Positions 43,790 to 54,188 of a stretch of 64,000 nucleotides of DNA are shown in pieces. This stretch comes from Novosphingobium sp. (GTDB lineage: Bacteria; Pseudomonadota; Alphaproteobacteria; Sphingomonadales; Sphingomonadaceae): assembly GCF_030696665.1 (NCBI RefSeq), contig NZ_JAUYRV010000046.1:372001-436000 (forward strand). The letters are read 5' to 3'. Made by a program: the position numbers and the translations under genes. Each line of letters begins with the position of its first letter. Within the stretch, counting starts at the first letter, position 1. Under the pieces are notes generated by a model, which had not been told where the DNA came from, did not search any database, and saw only the letters and a list, made by a program, of their open reading frames with translations.

Positions 43790-46453
43790 TCAGCCCAACG
43801 CCGCCTGCGCCGCCGCCAGCCTTGCAATCGGCACGCGATACGGACTGGCTGAGACATAATCCAACCCCGTCTTTTCGCAGAACGCGATGGATGCCGGATC
43901 GCCGCCATGCTCGCCACAGATGCCCAGCTTCAGGTCGGGCCGCGTCTTGCGTCCGCGCTCTGCGGCCAGTTCGACCAGCTGCCCCACGCCTTCGATATCT
44001 AGAGAAACGAACGGATCGCGCGGGTAGATGCCCTGATCGACATAGGGATTGAGGAAGCGCGCCGCATCGTCGCGGCTAACACCCAGCGTGGTCTGCGTCA
44101 GGTCGTTGGTGCCGAACGAGAAGAACTTGGCCTCCTCGGCAATCTCGCCCGCCATCAGCGCAGCGCGCGGCAGTTCGATCATCGTGCCGACCATGTATTC
44201 CAGCGTGCGGCCCTTTTCGGCAAAGACCTCCAGCGCCACGCGGTCCACCAGCGCGCGCAGGATTTCCAGTTCCTTGCGCGTGGCGACCAGCGGGATCATC
44301 ACTTCGGGGATCGGCGCATCGCCGCTCTTTTCAGCCACGTCGCACGCAGCTTCAAAGATCGCACGTGCCTGCATTTCGTAGATCTCGGGGAACGTGATGC
44401 CCAAACGGCAGCCGCGATGGCCCAGCATCGGGTTGAATTCGTGCAGTTCCCCCGCGCGGCGCTTCAGATGCTCGACGCCCAGCCCGGTCACTTCGGCAAG
44501 GTCGGCAAATTCGGCATCGGCATGCGGCAGGAATTCGTGCAGCGGCGGATCGAGCAGGCGGATCGTGACCGGCAACCCCGCCATGACCTCGAAGATCGAC
44601 TGGAAATCGCTGCGCTGTTCGGGCAGCAGCTTGGCGAGAGCCTTGCGGCGGCCCGCCTCGTCTTCGGCCAGGATCATCTGGCGCACGGCGCTGATGCGGC
44701 CGGCTTCAAAGAACATATGCTCGGTACGGCACAGGCCGATGCCTTCAGCCCCGAACTGACGCGCCACCTGACAATCGAGCGGCGTTTCAGCGTTGGCGCG
44801 CACTTTCATGCGGCGATGTTTGTCGGCCCAGACCATCAGCGTGCCGAAATCGCCGACCAGTTCCGGTTCCACCGTGGCGACCTTGCCCGCCATCACATCG
44901 CCGTTCGATCCATCGAGGGTGATCACATCGCCCTCTTTGATGTCTCGCCCACCGATCTTGGCGGTCCGGCTGACCATATCGATCGACACCGCCGAAGCGC
45001 CCGAAACGCACGGACGGCCCATGCCGCGCGCGACCACCGCCGCGTGTGACGTCATGCCGCCGCGCGCCGTCAGGATACCCTGCGCCGCGTGCATTCCGTG
45101 GATGTCCTCCGGCGAAGTTTCCACCCGCACAAGGATCACCGCTTCACCGCGCTCCGCGCGCGCCTGCGCCGTATCGGAATCGAACACGACGATGCCCGAA
45201 GCCGCACCGGGCGATGCCGGAAGCCCCTTGGTCAGCACGTCACGCACAGCCTTGGGATCGAGCGTGGGATGCAGCAACTGGTCGAGCGCCATCGGATCGA
45301 TCCGGCGGATCGCGGTGGCTTCGTCGATCAGGCCTTCGCCCACCATGTCCACCGCCATCTTCAGCGCGGCCTTGGCGGTGCGCTTGCCCGAACGGGTCTG
45401 CAGCATCCACAGCTTGCCCTGCTCGACGGTGAATTCGATGTCCTGCATGTCCGCATAGTGCTTTTCGAGCAGGTCGAACACAGCGGCCAGCTCGGCATAG
45501 GCACCAGGCATCGCCTCTTCCATCGAAAGAGGTTTGGCATTCGCCCGCTCGCGCGCGGCCAGCGTCAGATACTGCGGCGTGCGGATACCGGCGACGACGT
45601 CCTCGCCCTGCGCATTGACCAACCATTCGCCGTAGTAGGCGCGCTCACCCGTCGCCGGATCGCGCGTGAAGGCAACGCCGGTGGCCGAAGTTTCGCCCAT
45701 GTTGCCAAAGACCATCGCCTGCACGTTCACAGCGGTGCCCCAATCGGCGGGAATGTCGTTCAGTTTGCGATAGACCTTGGCGCGGTCCGATTCCCATGAA
45801 TCGAACACGGCACCGATGGCGCCCCACAACTGTTCGTGCACGTCCTGCGGGAACGGACGGCCAAGCTGCTCTTCCACGATAGCCTTGTATTCGCCGACCA
45901 GCGCCTGCCAATGTTCGGCACCCAGCTCAACATCGTTGTAGAAGCCGTTGTCTTCCTTGACGATTTCCAGCGCGTCTTCGAACCGGTGATGGTCCAGCCC
46001 CAGCACCACGTCGGAATACATCTGCACAAAGCGGCGATAGCTGTCCCAGGCAAAGCGCGGATCGCCCGATCCGGCGGCAAGGCCTTCGACCGTCTGATCA
46101 TTCAGGCCAAGGTTCAGCACCGTGTCCATCATGCCCGGCATCGAAACACGCGCGCCCGAACGCACCGAGACGAGCAGCGGGTTCGCCGGATCGCCAAACG
46201 CGCGGCCGGTGGCCTTTTCCACGTGCGCCACGCCATCCGCCACGCCTGCGCGCAGCGCATTGTCAAACGTCTTGCCGCTGGCATTGTAGGCCGTGCAGAC
46301 TTCGGTGCTGATGGTGAAGCCCGGAGGCACCGGCAGGCCGATTCCGGCCATTTCGGCAAGGTTCGAACCCTTGCCACCGGCGATGGTCTTGTCCTTCGCG
46401 CGCGGATCAGTCGAAACGGCACCGCCGCCGAAGTGGAATACGTATGCGCTCAT
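43790..46453 (-). CDS. ppdK: Pyruvate phosphate dikinase
   Basis: Interconverts pyruvate, ATP and phosphate with PEP, AMP and pyrophosphate. It has 887 residues in three domains: the N-terminal ATP-grasp (GGKGSNLAEMAGIGLPVPPGFTISTEVC), the central phospho-histidine domain (GGMTSHAAVVARGMGRPCVSGA, catalytic His) and the PEP/pyruvate TIM barrel (FGTNDLTQTTLGVSRDDAARF, and GICGEHGGDP with the catalytic Cys). Start ATG 46453 corresponds to the family N-terminus YVFHFGGG; an in-frame extension to 46531 would overlap glyS. Located 77 bp after glyS, in the same order seen in other alphaproteobacteria. Confidence 0.96.
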   Translation of the reverse strand: MSAYVFHFGGGAVSTDPRAKDKTIAGGKGSNLAEMAGIGLPVPPGFTISTEVCTAYNASGKTFDNALRAGVADGVAHVEKATGRAFGDPANPLLVSVRSGARVSMPGMMDTVLNLGLNDQTVEGLAAGSGDPRFAWDSYRRFVQMYSDVVLGLDHHRFEDALEIVKEDNGFYNDVELGAEHWQALVGEYKAIVEEQLGRPFPQDVHEQLWGAIGAVFDSWESDRAKVYRKLNDIPADWGTAVNVQAMVFGNMGETSATGVAFTRDPATGERAYYGEWLVNAQGEDVVAGIRTPQYLTLAARERANAKPLSMEEAMPGAYAELAAVFDLLEKHYADMQDIEFTVEQGKLWMLQTRSGKRTAKAALKMAVDMVGEGLIDEATAIRRIDPMALDQLLHPTLDPKAVRDVLTKGLPASPGAASGIVVFDSDTAQARAERGEAVILVRVETSPEDIHGMHAAQGILTARGGMTSHAAVVARGMGRPCVSGASAVSIDMVSRTAKIGGRDIKEGDVITLDGSNGDVMAGKVATVEPELVGDFGTLMVWADKHRRMKVRANAETPLDCQVARQFGAEGIGLCRTEHMFFEAGRISAVRQMILAEDEAGRRKALAKLLPEQRSDFQSIFEVMAGLPVTIRLLDPPLHEFLPHADAEFADLAEVTGLGVEHLKRRAGELHEFNPMLGHRGCRLGITFPEIYEMQARAIFEAACDVAEKSGDAPIPEVMIPLVATRKELEILRALVDRVALEVFAEKGRTLEYMVGTMIELPRAALMAGEIAEEAKFFSFGTNDLTQTTLGVSRDDAARFLNPYVDQGIYPRDPFVSLDIEGVGQLVELAAERGRKTRPDLKLGICGEHGGDPASIAFCEKTGLDYVSASPYRVPIARLAAAQAALG

Positions 46454-46530
46454 GCCGCCAACGATGCTCCCTGCGTAAATCTGTTCTTGCCGGTCCGGGC
46501 CGGATTCGGCCTTTCGCGATTTTCGGCCCA

Positions 46531-48936
46531 TTAGCCCTCTATGCGCGAAAAGTCCGCAACTTTGTGCACTGCAGCACGGAAACGGTCAAGCAAGGCGAGA
46601 CGACTTGCCCGTTTGTTAGCGTCTGCATCATTCACCGTCACGCCGTCAAAAAAGGCATCGATCGGCCCGCGCAAGCTGGCCAGCGCCGCCATTGCCGAGG
46701 TAAAGTCCTCGGCGGCGATGGCGCTGTCGGCCTGAGGCTCCGCAGCATTCAGCGCATCGACGAGCGCCTGTTCGGCAGGTTCGGCCTGATAGGCAGGCGC
46801 GCCCGCCGCGCTGAACATCTGGTCGGCAATGCCTTCAAACGCCGGATCATCGACCATGACCATCGGGTCTTCCTCCCCATCGGTGGGGATCAGGTCGGAG
46901 GCGGTGAAGCCTTCCTTCTTGAGGATATTCGCGGCGCGCTTGTAGCCTGCGAGCAGGTTGGTGCCGTCCTCGGTAGTGACGAAAGCCTGCAATGCATGGA
47001 CGCGGGCGAGCAGGCGGACGAGATCGTCCTCCCCGCCGAGCGCGAATACAGCGTCGATCAGGTCGTGGCGGACGCCTGCTTCGCGTTGCTGGACTTTCAG
47101 GCGGTCTGCGAAGAAGGCTGGCAACGTTACGTCCACATCCTTCTGGAACTCGTCTAGCCAGTCTTTCGCAGCGATAAAATCCGACTCCGTCATACCACGA
47201 TATGCGCGCTCATCGATGAAGCGAAGGATGCTCCTTCCGATAACGTCGAGAAGCTCAAAGCGGAGAGAGTTTTCAAGCACTACTCTGATAAAACCAAGCG
47301 CCGCGCGTCGCAAAGCAAAAGGATCGCGTGACCCCGTGGGTCCTTGCTTTATCGCGAAGAAGCCAACCAACGTATCCAACTTATCCGCCAGCGCCACCGC
47401 CACCGTCACCGGCGCAGTCGGCACGTCATCGCCCTGCCCGACCGGCTTGTAGTGATCGCGGATGGCGTCGGCCACGGCATCTGGCAGGCCTTCGGCGCGA
47501 GCGTAGTAGCCGCCCATCAGGCCCTGAAGTTCGGGGAATTCGCCGACCATTTCGGTGACGAGATCGGCCTTGCACAGACGCGCGGCGAGTTCGGCCTGGT
47601 CTGCCAGCTCCGCCTGCGTCCCCGCGAAGGCGGGGACCTCGTGAGGTTGTGCGCTGCTGCCTGAGGCCCCCGCCTTCGCGGGGGAGCCGGTTGCCCCGAC
47701 GATCCCCTCTTCAACCAGCCACCGCGCCAGCTTGGCCACACGCTCGACCTTGTCGGCCACGGTGCCCAGCTTCTCGTGGAAGGTAATCCGCCCCAGCTTT
47801 TCGGCATGAACCGACAGCGGCTTCTTCTTGTCCTGCTCCCAGAAAAACCGCGCGTCTGAAAGGCGTGCGGCGAGCACCTTGCGGTTTCCATCGACAATCG
47901 CCACCCCGCCGTCCTTCGCCTCGATATTGGCGGTGCAGACGAAGGCGTTGGCGAGCCGCCCATCCTCCCCGGCACGGGGAGGGGGACCGCCCGCAGGGTG
48001 GTGGAGGGGGCTGTCGGTCGGGCGCTGCGTAACCGGAGAGCCCCCTCCACCATGCTGCGCATGGTCCCCCTCCCCATTCTGGGGAGGATAATTGCACACG
48101 AAATACTTCTGGTTCACGCGCGCCGTCAGCTGGATGACCTCAGGCGGCACATCCAGAAACGCCTCGTCAAAGCGGCCCAGCAGCGGCACCGGCCATTCGG
48201 TCAGGCCGGCGTTCTCGATCACCAGCCCCTCGTCCTCGACCAGCACCAGCCCTGCCGCTTCCGCCGCTGCCTTGGCCTTCTCGCGCACCAGCGTCTCGCG
48301 CTCAACATGGTCCACGATCACATGGCAGGCGCGCAGCTTTTCAGCGTAGTCGCTCGCCCCGCCAATCGTGATCTCGCCATCATGGTGGAACCGATGCCCG
48401 CGCGTGGCATAGCCCGACGTCACGCCGCCAATCTCGCACTCGACCAGATCTTCGCCAAGGATCGCCACGATGCCGGAAAGCGGGCGCACCCAGCGCAAGG
48501 ATTCGGTGGAGAGCGAAGCCGCGCCCCAGCGCTGGCTCTTGGGCCAGGGGAAAGCGCGGATGATCGCGGGGATCGCTTCGGCCAGCACGTCCTTCGTCGC
48601 CCGGCCCGGCTTTTCGGTTACGGCAAACCAAACGCCATCGCGTTCGGTCAGTTGGTCCTTGGTCAGCCCGGTCTTGCGCAGGAAACCTTCAAGCGCCTGT
48701 TCGGGCGCAGAGGTCTTCGGCCCCTTGGTCTCTTCAGACACGGCCTCGGTCGCCAGCGGCAGGTCACGCGCGATCAGCGCAAGGCGGCGCGGGGTGGACC
48801 AAACGGTCACCTCGCCCGCTTTCAGCCCGGCAGCGTCGAGCGCCTTGCGGAACAGCTTTTCCAGATCGGCGCGGGCGCCTGCCTGCATGCGGGCCGGAAT
48901 TTCCTCGCTGCGCAGTTCGAGAAGGAAATCGGTCAA
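46531..48936 (-). CDS. glyS: Glycyl-tRNA synthetase beta subunit, with two repeat-derived insertions
   Basis: Beta subunit of the alpha2beta2 GlyRS, which binds tRNA-Gly. At 801 residues it is longer than E. coli GlyS (689). The start is TTG 48936, sharing TTGA with the glyQ stop, and GGAGTGGAG lies just upstream. Family landmarks: [21 protein letters not shown]-type segment, [48 protein letters not shown] and [13 protein letters not shown]. Two stretches are foreign: about residues 283-326 (encoded by the palindromic element at 47961-48091) and about 416-441 (family A repeat at 47617-47690). Both keep the frame and fall at surface loops between conserved blocks. The rest of the protein appears intact. 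Confidence 0.96.
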   Translation of the reverse strand: MTDFLLELRSEEIPARMQAGARADLEKLFRKALDAAGLKAGEVTVWSTPRRLALIARDLPLATEAVSEETKGPKTSAPEQALEGFLRKTGLTKDQLTERDGVWFAVTEKPGRATKDVLAEAIPAIIRAFPWPKSQRWGAASLSTESLRWVRPLSGIVAILGEDLVECEIGGVTSGYATRGHRFHHDGEITIGGASDYAEKLRACHVIVDHVERETLVREKAKAAAEAAGLVLVEDEGLVIENAGLTEWPVPLLGRFDEAFLDVPPEVIQLTARVNQKYFVCNYPPQNGEGDHAQHGGGGSPVTQRPTDSPLHHPAGGPPPRAGEDGRLANAFVCTANIEAKDGGVAIVDGNRKVLAARLSDARFFWEQDKKKPLSVHAEKLGRITFHEKLGTVADKVERVAKLARWLVEEGIVGATGSPAKAGASGSSAQPHEVPAFAGTQAELADQAELAARLCKADLVTEMVGEFPELQGLMGGYYARAEGLPDAVADAIRDHYKPVGQGDDVPTAPVTVAVALADKLDTLVGFFAIKQGPTGSRDPFALRRAALGFIRVVLENSLRFELLDVIGRSILRFIDERAYRGMTESDFIAAKDWLDEFQKDVDVTLPAFFADRLKVQQREAGVRHDLIDAVFALGGEDDLVRLLARVHALQAFVTTEDGTNLLAGYKRAANILKKEGFTASDLIPTDGEEDPMVMVDDPAFEGIADQMFSAAGAPAYQAEPAEQALVDALNAAEPQADSAIAAEDFTSAMAALASLRGPIDAFFDGVTVNDADANKRASRLALLDRFRAAVHKVADFSRIEG
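47617..47690. repeat. Palindromic repeat element, family A, inside glyS (copy 5)
   Basis: GCGTCCCCGCGAAGGCGGGGAC ... GCCTGAGGCCCCCGCCTTCGCGGGGGAG, the same two-arm layout as the intergenic copies. Read on the minus strand in frame it encodes [18 protein letters not shown] and flanking residues of GlyS. Confidence 0.9.
47961..48091. repeat. Palindromic repeat element, family E, inside glyS
   Basis: CATCCTCCCCGGCACGGGGAGGGGGACC... and its mirrored arm ...GGTCCCCCTCCCCATTCTGGGGAGGAT, with inner arms GGTGGAGGGGGCT / AGCCCCCTCCACC. A nested inverted repeat of about 130 bp, translated in frame on the minus strand. Confidence 0.88.
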
Positions 48937-49838
48937 TTGCTCCACTCCGGGTACTTGGCCGCCCACTGATCGGCGTTCTTTTCCATGTGCGCCTCACAAG
49001 ACCCGCGCGCCAGATCGCGCACCCGGCCCATGTAGCTGGCGCGTTCCTGCACGCTGATCACGCCGCGCGCCTGCAACAGGTTGAACAGGTGGCTGGCTTC
49101 GATCGCCTGCTCATAGGCGGCAATCGGCACACCCGCTTCGAGCGACCGCACGCATTCGGCCTCGGCCCGGCGGAAGCCTTCGAACAGGCTGTCGGTATCG
49201 GCCACCTCGAAGTTCCACTTCGACATCTGCTTCTCGTTTTCGAGAAACACCTCTCCATAGGTCACGCCGTGACTGTTGAACGCGAGGTCATAGACGTTGT
49301 CCACGCCCTGAATGTACATCGCCAGACGCTCCAACCCATACGTCAGTTCGCCCGCCACCGGCTTGCAATCGAAGCCGCCCATCTGCTGGAAATAGGTGAA
49401 CTGGGTGACTTCCATCCCATCGCACCACACTTCCCAGCCAAGGCCCCACGCGCCCAGCGTCGGTGATTCCCAGTCATCCTCGACAAAGCGGATGTCATGC
49501 ACCAGCGGATCAATGCCGATTACGCCGAGCGATTGCAGATACAGCTCCTGCAGGTTCTCTGGCGAAGGCTTCAGGATCACCTGATATTGATAATAGTGCT
49601 GCAACCGGTTCGGATTCTCGCCATAGCGACCGTCGGTCGGCCTGCGGCAGGGCTGCACGAACGCCGCATTCCACGGCTCCGGCCCCAGCGCGCGCAGCGT
49701 TGTGGCGGGGTGGAACGTGCCCGCGCCCATGCGCATGTCATAAGGCTGAAGGATCAGGCAGCCCTGCTCGCTCCAAAAGCTGTGAAGGCGCAGGATCATG
49801 TCCTGCAGGCTGAGAGGCTGTTGCGTGGGTTCGGCCAT
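48933..49838 (-). CDS. glyQ: Glycyl-tRNA synthetase alpha subunit
   Basis: Catalytic class II subunit, 301 residues. Highly conserved segments: [85 protein letters not shown] and [35 protein letters not shown]. Start ATG 49838 matches relatives; an in-frame extension to 49901 is not conserved. Its TGA overlaps the TTG of glyS, giving coupled synthesis of the two subunits. Divergent from the first TraB/GumN gene. Confidence 0.97.
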   Translation of the reverse strand: MAEPTQQPLSLQDMILRLHSFWSEQGCLILQPYDMRMGAGTFHPATTLRALGPEPWNAAFVQPCRRPTDGRYGENPNRLQHYYQYQVILKPSPENLQELYLQSLGVIGIDPLVHDIRFVEDDWESPTLGAWGLGWEVWCDGMEVTQFTYFQQMGGFDCKPVAGELTYGLERLAMYIQGVDNVYDLAFNSHGVTYGEVFLENEKQMSKWNFEVADTDSLFEGFRRAEAECVRSLEAGVPIAAYEQAIEASHLFNLLQARGVISVQERASYMGRVRDLARGSCEAHMEKNADQWAAKYPEWSN

Positions 49839-49958
49839 AATGCCGGGGCTTTGGCCGATAGGGCGCGCCAAATCAACCGGCATCACCGCCAGTGGCTCCA
49901 CACGCGAGCAACATTTCCTTCATTCCCTGGCAAGACGTTTGCGGGCAAAAGGCAGCGC

Positions 49959-50837
49959 ATGACAAAAGCCTTCCGCACCCTCACCGCCGCCATCACCCTT
50001 GCCGCCTGCGCCTTCACCACGCCAGCAATGGCGCAGACACAGCTCAAGCCAGCGCTGTGGAAAGTCGCGGACGAGGACACCACGATCTATCTGTTCGGCA
50101 CGGTCCACGCCCTGCCCAAGGGGCTGGTCTGGCTCGATGGCCCCATCGCCGCAGCGCTGGATGAATCGTCCGAACTGCTCACCGAAATCCCCGATGTGTC
50201 CGATGCGGAGCAGCAGAAAGCCGTCATGGCCATCGGTCTACTCAAAGGCGAAACGCTGCGCTCCATGATGAGCGACACTGACCGCACCAGCTTCGAAGCC
50301 CTGCTGGCCCGCCTCAAAATTCCGCCCGAAACCTTCGATCCGCTTGAGCCGTGGCTGGCAGGTATCACGTTGGCGGTCATCCCTTATGCGATGGCCGGTT
50401 ATGGCGAGGAACAGGGCGTCGAAACCGTGTTGCGCAAGGCTGCGATGGCAAAGGGAAAGAAGCTCGGCGGGCTGGAGACGGTCGACTACCAGCTTGGGCT
50501 GTTTGACCAATTGCCACGTGAATCCCAGCTCAAGTTCCTCGGCGCAGCGGTCAACGATTTCGACAAGAGCGCCGGACTGATCAACGCCATGACCGATGAA
50601 TGGGGTTCGGGCGATCCCGATGGCCTTGGCCAGATGCTCAACGCGCAGATGGACGATCCGGACCTTGCCGAAACCCTGCTCTTCCAGCGCAACCGGAACT
50701 GGGCGACATGGGTGCGCCAGCGCCTGCAGCAGCCGGGGACAGTGTTCGTGGCAGTGGGCGCAGGCCACCTTGCCGGGCCGAACAGCGTTCAGGATGCCCT
50801 GAAGGCCCAAGGCGTGGAAACGGCGCGCGTGCAATGA
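49959..50837 (+). CDS. TraB/GumN family protein (first of a tandem pair)
   Basis: Periplasmic protein of 292 residues with signal peptide MTKAFRTLTAAITLAACAFTTPAMAQ. The TraB/GumN core contains LWKVADEDTTIYLFGTVHALPKGLVWL (the GTVH motif, with the His thought to be catalytic or metal-binding), LLTEIPD, and the C-terminal RNRNWATWVRQRLQQPGTVFVAVGAGHLAGPNSVQDAL (GAGHL). The family is related to metalloproteases (Tiki-like) but bacterial function is unproven. Its last base pair overlaps the next gene by ATGA. Confidence 0.88.
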   Translation: MTKAFRTLTAAITLAACAFTTPAMAQTQLKPALWKVADEDTTIYLFGTVHALPKGLVWLDGPIAAALDESSELLTEIPDVSDAEQQKAVMAIGLLKGETLRSMMSDTDRTSFEALLARLKIPPETFDPLEPWLAGITLAVIPYAMAGYGEEQGVETVLRKAAMAKGKKLGGLETVDYQLGLFDQLPRESQLKFLGAAVNDFDKSAGLINAMTDEWGSGDPDGLGQMLNAQMDDPDLAETLLFQRNRNWATWVRQRLQQPGTVFVAVGAGHLAGPNSVQDALKAQGVETARVQ

Positions 50838-51754
50838 CGCTGCTCCGCCGCCTGATCTTTGCCGTGGTTCCCGCCCTGCTGCTCGGCATGGCCTTCACAT
50901 GGTTCAGCCGCGAAAAACCCGCCGAGGAGATTGCCACGCCTGCAGGCTCAGGGCGCGTCGCGCTGTGGCAGATCACCGACAAGGGTGGCACCGTGCGCGG
51001 CTATCTGTTCGGCACAGTCCACGCGCTCCCGCCCAAAACACAATGGCTGCGCCCCGCGATCACCGATGCGCTGACCAAATCGGACCGCCTCGTCCTCGAA
51101 ATCGCCGAACCCATTGACCAGACCACTGCCGGGGAAGCGCTGGCCGAACTCGCCGGAACCGAAGGCCTGCCCCCGCCGTCGGAGCGCATCGGCCCCAAAC
51201 TGCGCGGCGATCTGATCAAGGTCTACAAGAAGCTCGGCCTGACCGACGCCGATTTTGCCGATACCGAAAGCTGGGCGGTGGCGCTGCAACTGGCCGCGAT
51301 TGCCGGGCAAAAGGCCGGGTCCGATCCCGAAAGCGGATCAGAACCAGCCCTGCGCCGGCTTGCCGAGGGCAAACCCGTGGCTGGATTCGAAACGCTGCAG
51401 AGCCAGTTTGCAGTGTTCGATGCCCTGCCGCCGCAGGAACAGAAAGTCCTGTTGCAGGAAGTCACCATCGAGGCCGCCAGCAATGGCGACGAGGAAGCCC
51501 AGATGATCGCCATGTGGCTGCGTGGCGATGACCTTGGCATAGCGCGTGAAGCCAACGAAGGCTTCCTGGCTGATCCCGGCCTGCACACCGCGCTGCTGAC
51601 CAACCGCAACCGCATGTGGGCAGATCAGCTTGATGCCATGCTGAAAGGCGGCGCCAAGCCTTTCGTGGCCGTTGGCGCGGCGCATCTTGCAGGGTCAGAC
51701 AGCCTGCAACGCCTGATGATGGCCAGAGGGTGGCAGATCAAGCGCGTGCCTTGA
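50834..51754 (+). CDS. TraB/GumN family protein (second of a tandem pair)
   Basis: Protein of 306 residues, paralogous to the preceding gene. The N-terminus RRLIFAVVPALLLGMAFTWF is an uncleaved anchor or signal rather than the clear signal peptide of the first copy. Core motifs: LWQITDKGGTVRGYLFGTVHALPPKTQWL, RLVLEIAEP, and the C-terminal NRNRMWADQLDAMLKGGAKPFVAVGAAHLAGSDSLQRLM. The start ATG lies in the ATGA overlap with the first copy. The difference in membrane attachment suggests the pair might act together, one soluble and one anchored. Convergent with the S9 peptidase, 7 bp apart. Confidence 0.88.
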   Translation: MTLLRRLIFAVVPALLLGMAFTWFSREKPAEEIATPAGSGRVALWQITDKGGTVRGYLFGTVHALPPKTQWLRPAITDALTKSDRLVLEIAEPIDQTTAGEALAELAGTEGLPPPSERIGPKLRGDLIKVYKKLGLTDADFADTESWAVALQLAAIAGQKAGSDPESGSEPALRRLAEGKPVAGFETLQSQFAVFDALPPQEQKVLLQEVTIEAASNGDEEAQMIAMWLRGDDLGIAREANEGFLADPGLHTALLTNRNRMWADQLDAMLKGGAKPFVAVGAAHLAGSDSLQRLMMARGWQIKRVP

Positions 51755-51761
51755 TGAGAAC

Positions 51762-53780
51762 TTAATCCGCCGGATTGTGCTTCCGCAAAAACCCTTCCAA
51801 CGCCCCCAGCAAAGCCTCACGGTCCGCCGTGCGCGAGAATGAGTGATCAGCCTGCGGCAGGGACACCAGTTCCACGTCCTTGCCCGCATCCTTCATCCGG
51901 TTGAACATGCTCTGCGACTGGGCGTGATCGACCGTCAGATCCTTCTTTCCGTGGACCAGGAGCATCGGTGCCTTGATCCGATCAATGAAGTTTATCGGCG
52001 ATACAGCCTGAAAATCCGGCGTCATCGCCGTCCACTGTTCCTTGTAGCGCTTGCTATACAGCGCTCCGCCAAAGTCGTTCACTTCGCGCCGCAAATTGGC
52101 CACGCCCGCGATGGACACCGAACAGCGCCACAAGGCCGCGTCGCGCGATGCGCCCCACATCGCCACGTATCCGCCATAGCTTGCGCCCACGATGCAGGCG
52201 CGCTTGCCATCGGCCATGCCCCGCTTCACCGCCCAGTCCAACGCATCGTTGACATCGTCCTGCATGGCAAAGCCCAACTGGCCCTCGCCCTTTTTCAGGA
52301 ATGCTTCGCCATAGCCGGTCGATCCCCGAAAATTGGGCTGAATCACCAGATAGCCCCGGCTTGCGATGAACTGCGCCCAGTAGTCCCAGTCCAGCGTATC
52401 ATGTGCCCACGGTCCGCCATGCGGCATGACCACCACCGGAAGGGCCTTTACCTCGCGTCCGGGCGGCGTGGTGACGATTGCCTCGATCTCCAGCCCATCT
52501 CTCGCTTTGTAGGTTAACGCTTCAACCTTCCCTGCCGGTTTGCCATTCGTTTCGCTGTTGAGATTGGCAAACAGGCGCAGGCTGCCATCTGCCTGATCGA
52601 AATAGTAGAGCCGCCCCGCCTCGTTCGCCTTGTCCACGCGGACCAGCATGCGCTGGCGATCTGTGGAGAGGCTGACAATCCGCGCACGGCGGCCATTCAG
52701 GCTCTTTTCAAACGCCTTCTGCAACTCGTCCAGACTTGGATCGAGCCAGTGCAGGGGTTCACTGCTGCGCCCGCCAAGATAGACGCCAAGCACTTCATTG
52801 CCCGCATCGTCATAACGCACGCCGTCAATTTCAATGCCCTCGGCCGCTTCATAAACCGACTGCAGCGTGGCACCGCTGGCAAGATCGATTTCCAGCAGCG
52901 CGTCGCGCTTGCCCTTTCCATCGGACTTTTCACCGGATTTGGCATCGCCTTCGGCACCGATCGTGCGGATTACCAGCGCTTTTCCTTCGGCCGCACGGAT
53001 CAGGTAAGGAACTTCCAGATCTTCAAACGCTGCGCGCCCCAAGCGGTCGAACGAAGCTCCCTTTTTCGGCCGATGCAACAACGTCCGCGTCCCGCGCTCG
53101 CGGTCTATCGAAATCGCCATGCGCACCACGCCTGCCGGGTCCGCGATCCAGTCCATCACATCGGTGCGGCCTGCAAGATCAGTCGTCTTGCGGCCGGTCG
53201 TCACATCGACTGAATAGACCGCGGGCCAGAAATCCTTGCCCAAATATATCGAATTTTGCCCCGCAATCAGCATTTTGGTAGAACCGTCAGTTGGCACCCA
53301 CAAGATGTCCGAAGCGTCCTGCCCTCCAATATCCCACAACAGCTTGGTGAACTTGCCGTTTGCCCGATTGAACGCCACCACGCGCGACACGTAGGCCCGC
53401 TCACCCGCACCAAAAGGCCTGATCGCACGCAGGCGTATCACCACGTTCTCATTGCCAACCCAGCCCAGGCTGCTGATTTCTGTGTCATCAGGAAGGACGG
53501 CCTGTCTCATGCTGCCGGGTTCAAATGGCGAGACGATGACCACCCGTTGCGAACCGCCAATCGCAAACATCCCGGCGATCCACAGCCCGTCGGGAGAAAG
53601 CTTTGCACCCTCAACAAACGGCAACTGGGCATAGGCGGCGACCGAGGGCGGACCACTGCCTGCCTGTGATGTGGCCGCTACAGGCGCGTCAGGCGCGGCG
53701 TTCGCCTGCGCAGTTGCGATGGTTTGCGATGCAGCAAGGCAAACGCCCGCAGCCAGTAACACTTTCAACGATTTCCGCAC
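51762..53780 (-). CDS. S9-family prolyl oligopeptidase-like serine peptidase, exported
   Basis: Protein of 672 residues starting at GTG 53780 with a signal peptide (RKSLKVLLAAGVCLAASQTIATAQA). Residues up to about 400 form a beta-propeller-like region; the C-terminal alpha/beta hydrolase domain holds the triad: Ser in GASYGGYVAMWGAS, Asp in LLVHGKKDLTVD, His in LPQADHSFS. Such periplasmic S9 enzymes cleave short peptides at acyl-peptide or prolyl bonds. No operon partner. Codons upstream of the GTG lack an alternative ATG with a signal. Confidence 0.92.
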   Translation of the reverse strand: MRKSLKVLLAAGVCLAASQTIATAQANAAPDAPVAATSQAGSGPPSVAAYAQLPFVEGAKLSPDGLWIAGMFAIGGSQRVVIVSPFEPGSMRQAVLPDDTEISSLGWVGNENVVIRLRAIRPFGAGERAYVSRVVAFNRANGKFTKLLWDIGGQDASDILWVPTDGSTKMLIAGQNSIYLGKDFWPAVYSVDVTTGRKTTDLAGRTDVMDWIADPAGVVRMAISIDRERGTRTLLHRPKKGASFDRLGRAAFEDLEVPYLIRAAEGKALVIRTIGAEGDAKSGEKSDGKGKRDALLEIDLASGATLQSVYEAAEGIEIDGVRYDDAGNEVLGVYLGGRSSEPLHWLDPSLDELQKAFEKSLNGRRARIVSLSTDRQRMLVRVDKANEAGRLYYFDQADGSLRLFANLNSETNGKPAGKVEALTYKARDGLEIEAIVTTPPGREVKALPVVVMPHGGPWAHDTLDWDYWAQFIASRGYLVIQPNFRGSTGYGEAFLKKGEGQLGFAMQDDVNDALDWAVKRGMADGKRACIVGASYGGYVAMWGASRDAALWRCSVSIAGVANLRREVNDFGGALYSKRYKEQWTAMTPDFQAVSPINFIDRIKAPMLLVHGKKDLTVDHAQSQSMFNRMKDAGKDVELVSLPQADHSFSRTADREALLGALEGFLRKHNPAD

Positions 53781-54188
53781 GATGCCCCCGTCTTTGCGCC
53801 CGATCCAGGTGCTAGAATCCTGAAACACACCAGACAAGTGAGGCAACACACCTTTTGCAGCCCGCGCGCATTTGCGCTGTCCTACACACTCCGAATTCGA
53901 CAATCTTGCCGGATGTCTGCGCCGCTGTTCCATTTCACACCCCGCTCCCCCGCGAAGGCGGGGGCCTCAGGCCGCATATCGCACCCGCCGCAGGCCACAC
54001 CGAACCCCGCCCCGCCATTTTTCCTCAGGACTGTGTAAACCCCGTAAACCTGTTCAGCCCCGCCGCCGCAGACCTGAACAGAAACACCCTCTACCATTGG
54101 GCAGGCTTCACCCTCTTGCCCCTCGCGCTGCAATCGCTAAGGACGACTCACATAGGTATTCACGAACTTCGCGGCACAGGAAACCAAG
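53781..54188. other. 408-bp intergenic region upstream of sdhB
   Basis: Divergent region between the S9 peptidase and sdhB. It holds one half-copy of the family A repeat (53943-53972). Beyond that I see no gene, RNA or clear promoter; a Pro/Ala-rich open frame on the plus strand has no coding character. Confidence 0.7.
53943..53972. repeat. Palindromic repeat element, family A (half copy 6)
   Basis: CGCTCCCCCGCGAAGGCGGGGGCCTCAGGC: one complete arm with its own hairpin; the second arm is missing. Confidence 0.8.

Noticed and set aside
47998..48969. 323-codon open frame on the plus strand
   Set aside because: Antisense shadow of glyS, partly created by the palindromic insertion.
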